64,000 nt of DNA from Cyclobacteriaceae bacterium (GCA_016787665.1 JAEUUC010000011.1:248001-312000); one strand, 5' to 3'. Counted from the first letter of the stretch, positions 7,610-17,550 are shown. The notes: a model not told the origin generated them from the letters alone. Program-made: numbers and translations.

Positions 7610-10600
7610 ATGAAGAAAATATTATTACTGTTGTTGCCACTCTTGCTCGCACATCAACTCACGGCTCAGTGGGTTAAAATTGATGGGCCAGAAGGTGGGT
7701 TCACATCTTCTTTTGCAAGTACCTCCAATGGTATTTATGGAGTTGTCAATAGTAAGCTGTTCTCCTCTGTCAATGATGGTCAGTGGTGGACTCAGGTAAG
7801 CACAACATTCTATAATACAAAATGTGTATTGGCTGTTGGTAGTGATCTATTCATTGGAACGGATGGAGGAGGAGTCTTCAAATCTCAAGATAATGGAAAC
7901 TCTTGGCAGGCGGCAAACAACGGGATTAGCACCGCCTCGTTTTTGAGTATCCACTCGCTTGCTAGTGACGGTAATCGCTTGATAGCTTCAACTGCTTATG
8001 ATGGCAGCTTTTTTTCTGACGATCGTGGCGATAGCTGGAATGTCCTCTCGCCTGACTTGAGTGCGTGTGTTTTTCATATTGTTGGTCAAACCATTTTGGC
8101 TGGTCAATATGGAAACCAGGGTGGCATGTTTAAATCTACGGATGGTGGTTTAACCTGGGTGCAAGCAAACAATGGGATTGGTATCCCTCATGCAATTTTT
8201 CTACCGGGTGTGACTAGTATCACCGCTATCGAAAACGATATCTTCATTGGCATGGAGAACTATGGCGGCAGTATTTATGTCTCTTATGATTTCGGAGAAA
8301 ACTGGTCGATTGCTGGAACAGGTCAGCATCACGAAAATTTTACACGAGCGCTGGTTAGCAATGGTAACACGCTTTTGGCTGCCACAGATCGTGGGGCCTA
8401 TGTATCCATGGATGGCGGGCTTACCTGGTCGGCCAGAAATTTAGGGATAACAAATACGTCACTTTGGGCGGCTTCGATGCATAATGGCCAACTCTATGTC
8501 GGTTCAATTGGTGGCATAAGTACTTCCCTTGACCAGGGAGAGACGTGGCTTGAAGTTAACTCCGGAATCAACGAACAACAGTTTTCAGGGCTCGCATCAT
8601 TAGGCTCGGAGGTATTTGTGAGTTCCGAACGTGGCATACATAAAACATCCGATAATGGCGCCACCTGGCAGCCCGCCATGGCAGGGCTCACGGCTTTTCA
8701 GGTGCGAGGCATTGTTGCACACCAAGATATCCTGTTTGCCACTGCTGCTGGTAATAGTTATGGATTATTTCGGTCCAATGACGCGGGCCAAAACTGGACC
8801 GAAATTCTCAATCCAACAGATGGTTCCAAATACTACGGGTCAGATATAGTGTCAGACGGGACTACCCTGGCGCTCATACCCGATTTTGGTTCGCCATTTA
8901 TCTCGACCGATAATGGCATCACTTGGGTGCGCATGCCCTTTTTATTTCAGCAAATATTTGGGACTGCGTTTGATGGTACCACCCTTTATGTCGCCACTAA
9001 TAATGGCCTTTACAGCTGTGGCGTTCAAGGAACCTCTTGGTCGCTTTTAACTGGGCTACCTGCTGAGCGAATGAGCCATGTGGCTGTCCATGAATCAACA
9101 ATCTATGCCATCACCGGACAAGGATCATTTTTCAAATCTTTTGATCATGGTACCACCTGGTCGCGCGATGAAAACAAAGTAGCCATTGATCCCATCAATT
9201 TCATGAAACCGGTTGGCGGTCGCCTCCTGTTGGGTGGATACTCGGCAAGCTACCAACCTCCCTTTTTGGGCAACCCGTGGACTAAAATTGCTCCATTTGG
9301 CGCAAATGGAATCCATACAGAAGGCGACTATGTTTTTGCTAGTAGTTTCACAGGTATCTGGAGGGGCCGCCTTGATGAAGTAATTCCGAGGCTCCGTCCA
9401 GTAGTATCCAATATTTCGCCAAAGATAGGGGAAAGTGGATCGGAGCTTACTCTTACTGGCAATAACTTTGACAGCAACCAAAGTGGTAATACCGTTTTTC
9501 TTGGTCCGGTTAAAGCCACCGTAACCCAAAGCACCACCACTGAAGTAAAGGTTACAGTCCCAGCCGGAGCCGCGTTCAATCAGGTCGTTGTTTTGAGCAA
9601 TCAACGCGTGGGGTTTTCCCAAGAATTTTTCTCCCCTACTTTTCAAGGCCAATCAGGATTTACCAACTCGTCACTTGATGTAGCAAAAAACATAGCCACG
9701 GGGAATCTACCTAAACACTTCGCCTTTGGTGACCTGGACAATGATGGCAAACCCGACCTTGTGGTGGCGAATACGAACGACAGCAAAATTTCCATCTTCC
9801 GGAATCTGAGCACACCGGGCAGCTTGGAATTATCATCGTTCGCCTCGCCTGTAACTTACAATTGCGCCACAGGGCCCTCCTATGTTGCGATTGCGGATTT
9901 GAACAATGACGGGAAATTAGATATTGCTGTTGTCAGTGAAGCCGCTAATTTCACCAACATCTTTCGCAACCTAACAAATGGTCCCGGGGGGTTCACAGCT
10001 GGCTCATTTGCATATTCAACTATTTTTTCTTCGCGGGTTCAATCAATCAAGCTAGTGGATACAGACGGGGATGGGCTAATTGACATCAACGGCTCAGTTT
10101 CCGCCTTTTCCAGCGTATATGTCTGGCGTAATTCCTCTTCGGTTGCGGGTCCTATCTCATTTATTGGCGCTCATAGTATGTCAATTTTTGCCGGGCCACA
10201 TGAAGCGCTGCTGACTGACTTGACCAATGACGGCCGTCCTGAGATGCTGGTCACGACTCCGGCAGACGGCAGCATGCGCATTCTGGAAAGCTACTGTATT
10301 GCTCAGGATTACCCGACCTTCAGCCAGCCCATAGTATTTCCGTCAGGGCCACAAGCGAAAAGTTTGGTTGCCGCAGATTTTGACGGTGACGGCAAAATTG
10401 ACATCGCGGTAGCTAACTCTGGTAGCAATACCATTTCAGTATTTCGAAACACAATCAGCAATGGGACCATAAACGTTGGCTCCTTTGCTGCCCCGATAAC
10501 TCTGGCTACCAATGGCAGCCCAAACCAACTAGCGGTTGGTGATATCAATGGAGATGGTAAAACTGATTTGCTTGTAGTGAATGAAGCATCTTCAAACTTT

Positions 10601-12223
10601 TCGGTTTTCAGGAATACCGCCACGCCCGGCTCCATCACCACCGGCTCCTTCGCAGCCAAAGTAGATTTTGCAACCAGTGCCAGCCCAACAGCTATAAGCC
10701 TCACCGATATCGATGGAAATGGTGTAATGGATGTAGCCGTAGCAAACTCAGAGTCAAATACGATCTCCCTTTTTAAGAACTTGATCGTCAATACGGCACC
10801 ATTGTCGATTGCATCCATCCAACCTTCGCAAGGGACGGTTGGCAGCCAGGTTGTGATTACGGGACTAGGATTTAGCGAGGTGCCATTGGCAAACCAAGTA
10901 AAATTCAATGGCATCTCCGCACAGGTCTTATCGAGTAACGCTACGAGTATCACAGTTGAGGTTCCAGCGCTTGCCACCAACGGCTTAATTTCGGTCACAA
11001 CTGGCGGAAACACGGCCGTCAGCCCGGCACCTTTTTGTGTCACACCCGCCCCACCCATCAGTTTGGTTGGTGGCTCTCGCTGCGGTTCAGGATCTGTCTT
11101 GCTTTCCGCTGGTGGCGGAACGGCTGGTCAATATCGCTGGTACACGATTGAAACAGGCGGAACAGCCATTGCCGGAGTAACAAACGCTACATATGAAACG
11201 CCTGCGCTTACTGCTACTGCCATTTTCTTTGTGGCAATTAACAACGGATTGTGCGAAAGTGCGCGGGCACCCGTTATTGCGACCATCAACCCAATACCAA
11301 CAGCGCCAACCACAACTTCTTCCGCCCGTTGTGGCAGCGGCCCTGTTACCTTAACGGCCACCGGAGGCACAGCCGGGCAGTATCGATGGTACACGGTTGA
11401 AACTGGCGGAACAGCCATTGCCGGAATAACAAACGCCACATATGAAACGCCTGCGCTTACAGCTACTACCATTTTCTATGTGGCCATTAACAACGGTCTG
11501 TGTGAAAGTGAGCGGGCACCGGTAACGGCCACGCTCAATCCCATTCCACCCCAGCCTAACGCAGAAATCCCGGCAGCGGTTTGCCCTGGGGCTACCGTAA
11601 CACTCGTAGCCACCGGTGGCAGTAACGGAGACTATAGGTGGTATGAGGGTGGCAACTTGATAGTAGGCGCCACCGGTGCCAACTATACAATTGCAAACAT
11701 TACGACCAACCGAACGCTGGAAGTCTCTGTGCTTCTTTTGTGCGAAAGCGCAAAAAAATCAGTAACCGCTACCGTAGTCGACTGCACTTTGCCCGCACCA
11801 CAATATCCAACCGTGATTGCTTCCTCGGGCGATTACTTTACTTCCGCACAAGGCTCACTGGCCTGGACGCTCGGTGAAGTCATGACCGAAACCTATTCAG
11901 CTGGTTCACGCGTTGCGCTTACCCAGGGCTTTCACCAACCGCTGGCTTATCTGATTACAGATCTTGATGCGGAAGCACTGCCCGATGCCGTGTACCCTAA
12001 CCCAGTGCGCGATGTTTTGAAAATTAAGATCATGGAAGCCGGCAGCTATCGACTGAACGTCACCAATCAGCAAGGGCAATCGATTTATCAAATGGACACA
12101 AAATTTGAAGCCGGTGAGGTTCATGAAATACCCTTTTCCGAATTGCCAGCCGCTTTGTATGTTTTAAAACTCAGCAACACCGGAACTCAACAAACAGAAT
12201 TATTCAAGATTATCAAACAATAG
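7610..12223 (+). CDS. Giant secreted adhesin-like protein with T9SS sorting tail
   Basis: This 1537-residue exported protein has a signal peptide at about 1-20. Residues 20-590 are BNR/sortilin-type propeller repeats, each with S-x-D-x-G-x-x-W motifs such as SQDNGNSWQ. An IPT/TIG domain lies at about 595-670, FG-GAP/VCBS repeats with DxDxDGxxD calcium motifs at about 694-1058, a second TIG at about 1064-1137, and three Ig-like modules from about 1150 to 1390. The tail from about 1451 has YPNPVRD and ends LFKIIKQ, the type A T9SS sorting domain, so the protein should reach the cell surface. It is the first gene of a seven-gene operon; the next starts two bases after its stop. A carbohydrate- or protein-binding role is inferred; no catalytic motif is seen. 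Confidence 0.88.
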   Translation: MKKILLLLLPLLLAHQLTAQWVKIDGPEGGFTSSFASTSNGIYGVVNSKLFSSVNDGQWWTQVSTTFYNTKCVLAVGSDLFIGTDGGGVFKSQDNGNSWQAANNGISTASFLSIHSLASDGNRLIASTAYDGSFFSDDRGDSWNVLSPDLSACVFHIVGQTILAGQYGNQGGMFKSTDGGLTWVQANNGIGIPHAIFLPGVTSITAIENDIFIGMENYGGSIYVSYDFGENWSIAGTGQHHENFTRALVSNGNTLLAATDRGAYVSMDGGLTWSARNLGITNTSLWAASMHNGQLYVGSIGGISTSLDQGETWLEVNSGINEQQFSGLASLGSEVFVSSERGIHKTSDNGATWQPAMAGLTAFQVRGIVAHQDILFATAAGNSYGLFRSNDAGQNWTEILNPTDGSKYYGSDIVSDGTTLALIPDFGSPFISTDNGITWVRMPFLFQQIFGTAFDGTTLYVATNNGLYSCGVQGTSWSLLTGLPAERMSHVAVHESTIYAITGQGSFFKSFDHGTTWSRDENKVAIDPINFMKPVGGRLLLGGYSASYQPPFLGNPWTKIAPFGANGIHTEGDYVFASSFTGIWRGRLDEVIPRLRPVVSNISPKIGESGSELTLTGNNFDSNQSGNTVFLGPVKATVTQSTTTEVKVTVPAGAAFNQVVVLSNQRVGFSQEFFSPTFQGQSGFTNSSLDVAKNIATGNLPKHFAFGDLDNDGKPDLVVANTNDSKISIFRNLSTPGSLELSSFASPVTYNCATGPSYVAIADLNNDGKLDIAVVSEAANFTNIFRNLTNGPGGFTAGSFAYSTIFSSRVQSIKLVDTDGDGLIDINGSVSAFSSVYVWRNSSSVAGPISFIGAHSMSIFAGPHEALLTDLTNDGRPEMLVTTPADGSMRILESYCIAQDYPTFSQPIVFPSGPQAKSLVAADFDGDGKIDIAVANSGSNTISVFRNTISNGTINVGSFAAPITLATNGSPNQLAVGDINGDGKTDLLVVNEASSNFSVFRNTATPGSITTGSFAAKVDFATSASPTAISLTDIDGNGVMDVAVANSESNTISLFKNLIVNTAPLSIASIQPSQGTVGSQVVITGLGFSEVPLANQVKFNGISAQVLSSNATSITVEVPALATNGLISVTTGGNTAVSPAPFCVTPAPPISLVGGSRCGSGSVLLSAGGGTAGQYRWYTIETGGTAIAGVTNATYETPALTATAIFFVAINNGLCESARAPVIATINPIPTAPTTTSSARCGSGPVTLTATGGTAGQYRWYTVETGGTAIAGITNATYETPALTATTIFYVAINNGLCESERAPVTATLNPIPPQPNAEIPAAVCPGATVTLVATGGSNGDYRWYEGGNLIVGATGANYTIANITTNRTLEVSVLLLCESAKKSVTATVVDCTLPAPQYPTVIASSGDYFTSAQGSLAWTLGEVMTETYSAGSRVALTQGFHQPLAYLITDLDAEALPDAVYPNPVRDVLKIKIMEAGSYRLNVTNQQGQSIYQMDTKFEAGEVHEIPFSELPAALYVLKLSNTGTQQTELFKIIKQ
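11083..11550 (+). repeat. Tandem 249-base coding repeat (Ig-like modules)
   Basis: Two adjacent Ig-like modules of the adhesin are nearly identical in DNA, with matching stretches offset by 249 bases (83 residues). Both encode RWYT-ETGGTAIAG and NATYETPALTAT. A third, diverged module follows from about 11560. The high identity implies recent duplication. Confidence 0.75.
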
Positions 12224-12225
12224 AC

Positions 12226-12990
12226 ATGACAACGCACATACTTTCAATTTTGACCAGCTTCTTTTGCTTGCTCGCTGGTACCGCGCTGCCGCAGGCACCA
12301 CAGAGCTTCAAATACCAAGCGATCGCCCGAAATAATGCCGATGCTCTTGTCGCCAATCAAGAAATAAGGGTGCAAATTAGTATACGGGACCTAACGCCAA
12401 TGGGAACAGTGGTGTACCGTGAGCAGCACTCCGCAACCACCAACGGCCTCGGGTTATTCACAATTTCGGTTGGCGGTGGAACAAAAGTTGGCAATAATCT
12501 TTTCTCAAGCATTGCGTGGGGCATGGGTGACAAGTTCCTTGAAGTTGAAGTGGACTTTTCGGGTAGCAATACTTTCGTTTCATTGGGCACCTCACAACTC
12601 CTGAGTGTGCCCTACGCATTATTGGCGGAATCGACCAGAAGCCCGGAGTGGAAAAACATTGAACCCCCAGACGGGTGGGGAGTCATTGAGCCATGCCAGT
12701 GTAGACGAAATGGAGACTGGATTGAATTTAGAGGCATCCTTGACCGCCCCGCTTTTCTCAATGATTTTGTGGTTAACATACCAAACGAATGCAAACTTCG
12801 ATCAGCAGACCTGAACCTAGCTAGATACACAACAATAAACTTTTTGACGGTTAATAATGATGACGTTCATCAAATTGAAACCTTTATGATCAAACTGAGC
12901 AATAGTCGAGTCTTCATGTACGGCTCGATTCTTACACGCGCAAGAGTTAGTGTCATTTTTTTTAATGGTGTGAAGTTTAGGGTGGACTAA
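12226..12990 (+). CDS. Exported fibre-like protein, short form with tail-tip-like head
   Basis: This 254-residue protein has a signal peptide (about 1-23), then the roughly 110-residue domain starting PQSFKYQAIARNN that recurs at the start of the next gene and is common in Bacteroidota fibre proteins. After LLSVPYALLAE the C-terminus is different: WKNIEPPDGWG, then CRRNGDWIEFRGIL. That pattern (W, GW, RxNGDxVxxxG) resembles receptor-binding heads of phage tail-tip proteins. It lacks the YadA-like repeats and S74 domain of its neighbour. The start is two bases after the adhesin stop. The head assignment is by resemblance only. Confidence 0.65.
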   Translation: MTTHILSILTSFFCLLAGTALPQAPQSFKYQAIARNNADALVANQEIRVQISIRDLTPMGTVVYREQHSATTNGLGLFTISVGGGTKVGNNLFSSIAWGMGDKFLEVEVDFSGSNTFVSLGTSQLLSVPYALLAESTRSPEWKNIEPPDGWGVIEPCQCRRNGDWIEFRGILDRPAFLNDFVVNIPNECKLRSADLNLARYTTINFLTVNNDDVHQIETFMIKLSNSRVFMYGSILTRARVSVIFFNGVKFRVD

Positions 12991-13018
12991 GTGATTTAAA
13001 AACTCTAAAACAAAAGTT

Positions 13019-14290
13019 ATGAATAATATAGTTTGCAAAGTAATCAAATCACTTTTCTTTTGGCTTGCCTTAACTAACGCAATCGCGCAAGCCCCGCAAA
13101 GTTTCAAGTATCAGGCTATCGCCCGAAACAATGCCGATGTGCTGATTGCCAACCAGCAAATAAAGGTGCAGATCAGCATCCGAGATCTAATGCCAACTGG
13201 AACAGTACTGTACCGGGAACAACATACGGTGACCACCAACGCCCTGGGATTGTTTACGATTTCAGTTGGCGTGGGGACGCCAATGGGAGTAGGGGAATTT
13301 TCAAACATTAGCTGGGGCACTGGTGACAAGTTCATTCAGGTGCAGGCAGACTTTACAGGTGGTTCAACGTTTTCAGATTTAGGTACCTCACAATTACTAA
13401 GTGTACCTTATGCTTTGTTTGCAGATAAAAGCAATAGTTGGGGTCTGCAGGGTAACAGTGGAACTGATGATCATAATTTCGTGGGAACAACCGACAATAA
13501 GGCATTATATTTTAGGGTAAACAACCAAGTGTCAGGTTTTGTCTATGGTAGCGCAACTTTCATTGGTGTTGGGGCGGGAGGGCCAAGTGTTCTGGGTGGA
13601 AGAAACAACGATCCTAACACGGTAGTTGGTTCCTATGCATATGCTAATGCCGGACGTGGAAGTTATAATACTGCCATTGGTTCCCATGCACTTTACCTGA
13701 CGAGAGATGGAAGTAATAACATTGGGCTGGGTTATTTGGCCCTCGAACAAAATGTTCATGGATCCCATAATATAGCGATTGGTACAGAAGCAGGGGCAAC
13801 CCAACCTTCTCTAGATAACACAATTGCAATTGGTTCTTACGCATATGTCTCCCAAAGTAACACGATCCGTCTCGGCAACACTGACATAGTAAAAATAGAA
13901 GGCCAGGTTCCATTTTCCAGTGCCTCCGATCAAAGACTGAAAACAGATATCCAAGACTCTGAACTTGGATTGGACTTCATCCTTAACCTGCGACCTGTAC
14001 AATATACCATGATCTCCGGTAATGGCAAGACAGACTATGGCTTCATTGCGCAGGAACTGCAAGAGGCACTGGGCAATCGAAACGTTAACATGTTGAGCAA
14101 AGACAGTGATTATTACCATTTGCGTTATAACGACCTCATCGCCCCCATGGTAAAAGCCATGCAGGAACAACAGACCCAAATTGAAAAAATGGATAATCTC
14201 ATCAACCGGCTACTGGAGGACAAAAAGAACATGGAGAGCCGGCTGAAAAAACTGGAAGCCTCCTTGAGTTCCACGGCTGCGCAACAATAA
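13019..14290 (+). CDS. Trimeric fibre-like protein with S74 self-cleaving chaperone
   Basis: This 423-residue protein has a signal peptide (about 1-24), then the shared N-terminal domain (about 25-135), then YadA-head-like repeats with NTAIGSHAL, NNIGLGYLAL and HNIAIGTEAG (about 200-290), and a peptidase S74 intramolecular chaperone from about 301. The S74 catalytic pair is visible as Ser303-Asp-Gln-Arg-Leu-Lys308, so cleavage before Ser303 would release about 121 residues. The end (EQQTQIEKMDNLINRLLEDK and on) is a coiled coil. The family folds trimeric beta-structured fibres and is then cut off. It starts 28 bases after the short-form gene and is followed six bases later by a lipoprotein. 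Confidence 0.88.
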   Translation: MNNIVCKVIKSLFFWLALTNAIAQAPQSFKYQAIARNNADVLIANQQIKVQISIRDLMPTGTVLYREQHTVTTNALGLFTISVGVGTPMGVGEFSNISWGTGDKFIQVQADFTGGSTFSDLGTSQLLSVPYALFADKSNSWGLQGNSGTDDHNFVGTTDNKALYFRVNNQVSGFVYGSATFIGVGAGGPSVLGGRNNDPNTVVGSYAYANAGRGSYNTAIGSHALYLTRDGSNNIGLGYLALEQNVHGSHNIAIGTEAGATQPSLDNTIAIGSYAYVSQSNTIRLGNTDIVKIEGQVPFSSASDQRLKTDIQDSELGLDFILNLRPVQYTMISGNGKTDYGFIAQELQEALGNRNVNMLSKDSDYYHLRYNDLIAPMVKAMQEQQTQIEKMDNLINRLLEDKKNMESRLKKLEASLSSTAAQQ

Positions 14291-14296
14291 AATACC

Positions 14297-14719
14297 ATGA
14301 AACTAATAGTAGCTTTTACACTTGTGTTTGCCTTTGTCGCGGGTTGCAGTGAAGATGCCTCACTCACTGAAGAACAGCGGGTCACGGCCTTGCTTTCAGG
14401 AGAGAGTTGGGAAGTTAATCGAGTAGAAGTGGATGGGCAGGATAAATCCGACCTATTTGCTGATTTCTCGCTGCAGTTTAAGGAAGACAAAACCTACACG
14501 TCAACCGGCATCACCCGCGTGTGGGCGCGCAGCGGCACCTGGCAGTTCACTGATCCTATAAACCCCACTGTCCTGCTGCGCGATGATGGCGTGGAAGTAA
14601 CCCTTGAAACTCTAAGTGAACAGCAACTGGTACTGGTTTTGAATTGGTCCACCACTACCATCTCCGGTGGCCGTGGCTCCTCGGTAAGGGGCAACCATAG
14701 GTTTGTATTACAGCGCTAA
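14297..14719 (+). CDS. Small lipoprotein, lipocalin-like
   Basis: This 140-residue protein begins with a lipoprotein signal peptide ending in lipobox VAGC (Cys17), followed by acidic SEDA, which suits outer-membrane lipoproteins of this phylum. The mature part (SGESWEVNRVEVDGQDKSDL, LQFKEDKTY, SGTWQF) has the spacing of the lipocalin-like beta-barrel proteins widespread in Bacteroidota. No ligand can be predicted. It starts six bases after the S74 fibre gene and so belongs to the operon. Confidence 0.7.
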   Translation: MKLIVAFTLVFAFVAGCSEDASLTEEQRVTALLSGESWEVNRVEVDGQDKSDLFADFSLQFKEDKTYTSTGITRVWARSGTWQFTDPINPTVLLRDDGVEVTLETLSEQQLVLVLNWSTTTISGGRGSSVRGNHRFVLQR

Positions 14720-14755
14720 TGTTTTTGTAAAATACCTGCACAATACTCTTGGGAG

Positions 14756-17545
14756 ATGAATAAAAACAAGATTGTCAATCAAAAAAAATCAGTCACGAGC
14801 CGGTTAATAGTCGGTGTGGCCATGTTACTACTGGCTTGCGAGCCCTTGGACCTTGAACGTCAACTGTTGGTGAGCACGCTACCCTATCAAGGGACGCGCA
14901 TTGCCAATCCGGATTTTCAAGGGCAAATTGTTGACCTTGGTCCTGCACCGGTTACCAACCATGGCTTTGTGTGGGATATCAAGGATGCGCCCGATCTGAA
15001 CGCACCACAGGGGGTGGACCTTGGCGCGCGTGCCGAGCGCGGTCCATTTACCAGTCTGCTCACCGGCATGTTGCCCAGCACAGTATACTATGTGCGGGCG
15101 TACGCCACCACGGCACAGGGCCAAACGGTGTATGGCGAAACGGTGCAATACCAGACACCCCAGCAGGAAACTCCGCTTTCGTCAACGGAAGGTGGAGTTG
15201 GCACAATTATCATCATTGTCGGCAACTTCAACTTCAACACAGTAAACGAGATTACCGTAAAATTTGGCAACGGCACGGCCGAGATCGTTTCGGCTACCAA
15301 CACCAACCTCATTGTGAAGGTACCTGAGATCAATAATGGTACGGTGAAAATATCGGTCACCACCCCTTCGGGTACTGTGTTCATCCCAGATGATTTTACT
15401 GTAATTGACGCTCCTGCAATTGAGGCCATCACTCCGGCCACGGGTGCACCCGGTTCCACCATTATCATCCGGGGTACAAACTTCATTACCAATGCAACTT
15501 ATAACACGGTTCTGTTTGATAATATTCCCGCCCGTGTCACCGATGCTTCAGCTACTGAGATCGTAACGACCGTCCCGGTTGGCTTACCGGCTGGCCCGAT
15601 AGCTGTTAAGGTTCAAAGCGGTGCCCTTGTTTCTGCACTACCTCGGAATTTTATGGTTAGCACGCCCCCTGCAGTAACTGATTTTGCCCCAAAATCAGGG
15701 CCTGTAGGTACGCGTATTACTATCATTGGCACAAACTTCGGTAGCATCAACGACACGCAAGTAACAATTGGCGAGGTAAACGCGATTGTTTCGGGCGTTA
15801 CAGCAACCACCCTGTCCGTTCTGGTGCCGACCAACCTCAGCGTAGGCGCCAGCGTACCCATAATGGTGAAGACGAATGGCACCACATTGCCGGTAACACC
15901 AAACTTTAGTGTGACTACTGCCGGAGCTACCGCAGTAATCGTAAACAATAGCATAACCACACCCACCACTTGGGTAAAAATCGCTGGGCCTGGAGAGGTG
16001 GATTATCGCGTTACCAACAACATTCAGATAACCTCTGAACTCACCATCGCTCCAGGCGTCATTATTGAGGTAGACAATGGCCGTGAAATTAACGTTACCG
16101 GGTCCAACTCAGTCTTAATCGCAAAAGGCACCGCCACCAATCCAATTGTATTCACCGGGCGTCAAAAACAACCAGGGTTTTGGAACCGGCTACGCTTTTC
16201 TTCCGCTACCAACCCGGCCAACGAGCTGGACTATGTAGAAATCAGCTATGCAGGCTTAAATGGTACTGGAAATCTTCTGGTGGACTTTGGTAGCCGGGTG
16301 AAAGTATCAAACTCTAACATCAGCAATAGCGGAGGCTACGGAGCCATCGTTGGCAGCGATTCAAGACTGGATCTGACTTCTAGCGCCCTCTTCAACAATG
16401 CCATTATACCCTTGCGCATGGCTCCGGTAAATATTCAATGGCTGGCCGCGACCAACCGGATGACCGGTGGCAACGGGCGGAATGCCATTCAAATTGAGGG
16501 TGGAACTATTAACAACTTCGCTGAAACCACTTGGCCAACCCTACAAGACAATACACCTTACTTCATTACCGGTGACGTTGACATCGCTTCCGGGGTACGG
16601 GTTGACCCGGGTAACATCATTACTTTTGACTACAACCGCAGTCTGCGGATCAACGGCAGCAGTGCCTACCTGGCAGCAAAGGGAACATCGGTAAGCAAAA
16701 TAATCTTTACTGGTGCAGATCGATCCATCAAAGGAAGTTGGAATCAGCTTCGATTCTCTTCCTCTAATAATCCGAAGAACGAACTTGACCATGTCGAAGT
16801 ATCGCACGGAGGGAGCGGTGGCATCAGCCAATTGCTTGTTGATTTTGGCTCAAGGTTAAAAATAGCAAACACTAAAATCGCAAATTCATCAAGCGGGGGA
16901 TTAAGGCTCGAAGGCGATTGCCGTCTGGATCGCTTCTCATTCAACTCCTTCGAAAACAATACCAATTTCCCAGCTAGCGTTCCCGTGCATCAACTCGGCA
17001 TACTGGATGCAAATTCCACTTTTTCCGGCAACGGATTAAACCTGGTAGAAGTGTATTCCTCATCGCTAAACGAACCCTCCGCAGAAACAAGTTGGCCAGC
17101 TTTTGAAGATGGCACCTCAATTTACATTTCGGGAAATATTTTTGTCAATTCTGGCGTGCGCGTACAACCCGGAGCAATATTTGTTTTTAATGCAAATGTT
17201 GGCCTCGAGGTTAGTGGTTCTAACAGCTATCTGGTTGCAAAAGGTACTGGTCAGAAACCCATCGTATTCACCGGGCGGCAACAGTCGGCAGGCTATTGGT
17301 CGGGCCTTAAATTCAATGGCTCGCCAAGCGTTAACAACGAATTTGAAAATGCTCAAATCTCGTTTGGGGGTGGGCAGGGTGGTAATCTAAATATGAGTTT
17401 TGGGTCAAGGCTGTCCGTGCGGAACTCCACCATCACCAATAGCTCGGGTTGGGGAATATTTAAGTCCGGTGGGGGTGAGATCCTGAACAGTGATGCGGCC
17501 ACGGTTAATACATTCTCAAACAACGCTCTGGGCAACGTAAACTGA
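14756..17545 (+). CDS. Lipoprotein with TIG domains and three beta-helix-like modules
   Basis: This 929-residue protein has a lipobox LLAC (Cys28). Next is an FN3-like segment with STVYYVRAYATTAQG (to about residue 130), then three IPT/TIG domains (about 140-390, each with P-x-x-G-x-x-G and GTNF motifs). Three copies of a roughly 180-residue module follow. Each module has AETxWP or TTWVKIAG, an SGVRVxPG strand, SxxYLxAKGT, IVFTG, and FGSRxKxxN: the layered short-strand pattern of right-handed beta-helices. The third copy breaks off at the C-terminus and no T9SS tail follows, so anchoring is by lipid. A TACTCTTG at 14744-14751, four bases before the ATG, could be an internal near-leaderless promoter. 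Confidence 0.8.
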   Translation: MNKNKIVNQKKSVTSRLIVGVAMLLLACEPLDLERQLLVSTLPYQGTRIANPDFQGQIVDLGPAPVTNHGFVWDIKDAPDLNAPQGVDLGARAERGPFTSLLTGMLPSTVYYVRAYATTAQGQTVYGETVQYQTPQQETPLSSTEGGVGTIIIIVGNFNFNTVNEITVKFGNGTAEIVSATNTNLIVKVPEINNGTVKISVTTPSGTVFIPDDFTVIDAPAIEAITPATGAPGSTIIIRGTNFITNATYNTVLFDNIPARVTDASATEIVTTVPVGLPAGPIAVKVQSGALVSALPRNFMVSTPPAVTDFAPKSGPVGTRITIIGTNFGSINDTQVTIGEVNAIVSGVTATTLSVLVPTNLSVGASVPIMVKTNGTTLPVTPNFSVTTAGATAVIVNNSITTPTTWVKIAGPGEVDYRVTNNIQITSELTIAPGVIIEVDNGREINVTGSNSVLIAKGTATNPIVFTGRQKQPGFWNRLRFSSATNPANELDYVEISYAGLNGTGNLLVDFGSRVKVSNSNISNSGGYGAIVGSDSRLDLTSSALFNNAIIPLRMAPVNIQWLAATNRMTGGNGRNAIQIEGGTINNFAETTWPTLQDNTPYFITGDVDIASGVRVDPGNIITFDYNRSLRINGSSAYLAAKGTSVSKIIFTGADRSIKGSWNQLRFSSSNNPKNELDHVEVSHGGSGGISQLLVDFGSRLKIANTKIANSSSGGLRLEGDCRLDRFSFNSFENNTNFPASVPVHQLGILDANSTFSGNGLNLVEVYSSSLNEPSAETSWPAFEDGTSIYISGNIFVNSGVRVQPGAIFVFNANVGLEVSGSNSYLVAKGTGQKPIVFTGRQQSAGYWSGLKFNGSPSVNNEFENAQISFGGGQGGNLNMSFGSRLSVRNSTITNSSGWGIFKSGGGEILNSDAATVNTFSNNALGNVN

Positions 17546-17550
17546 ATTTT

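Noticed and set aside
10309..11058. 249-residue minus-strand frame inside the adhesin
   Set aside because: Repetitive Val/Ala/Pro-rich composition mirrors the plus-strand repeats; no start site or promoter is seen.
12226..14290. Prophage remnant
   Set aside because: Tail-tip-like and S74 domains recall phage, but no capsid, terminase, integrase or lysis gene is near, and the genes carry signal peptides.
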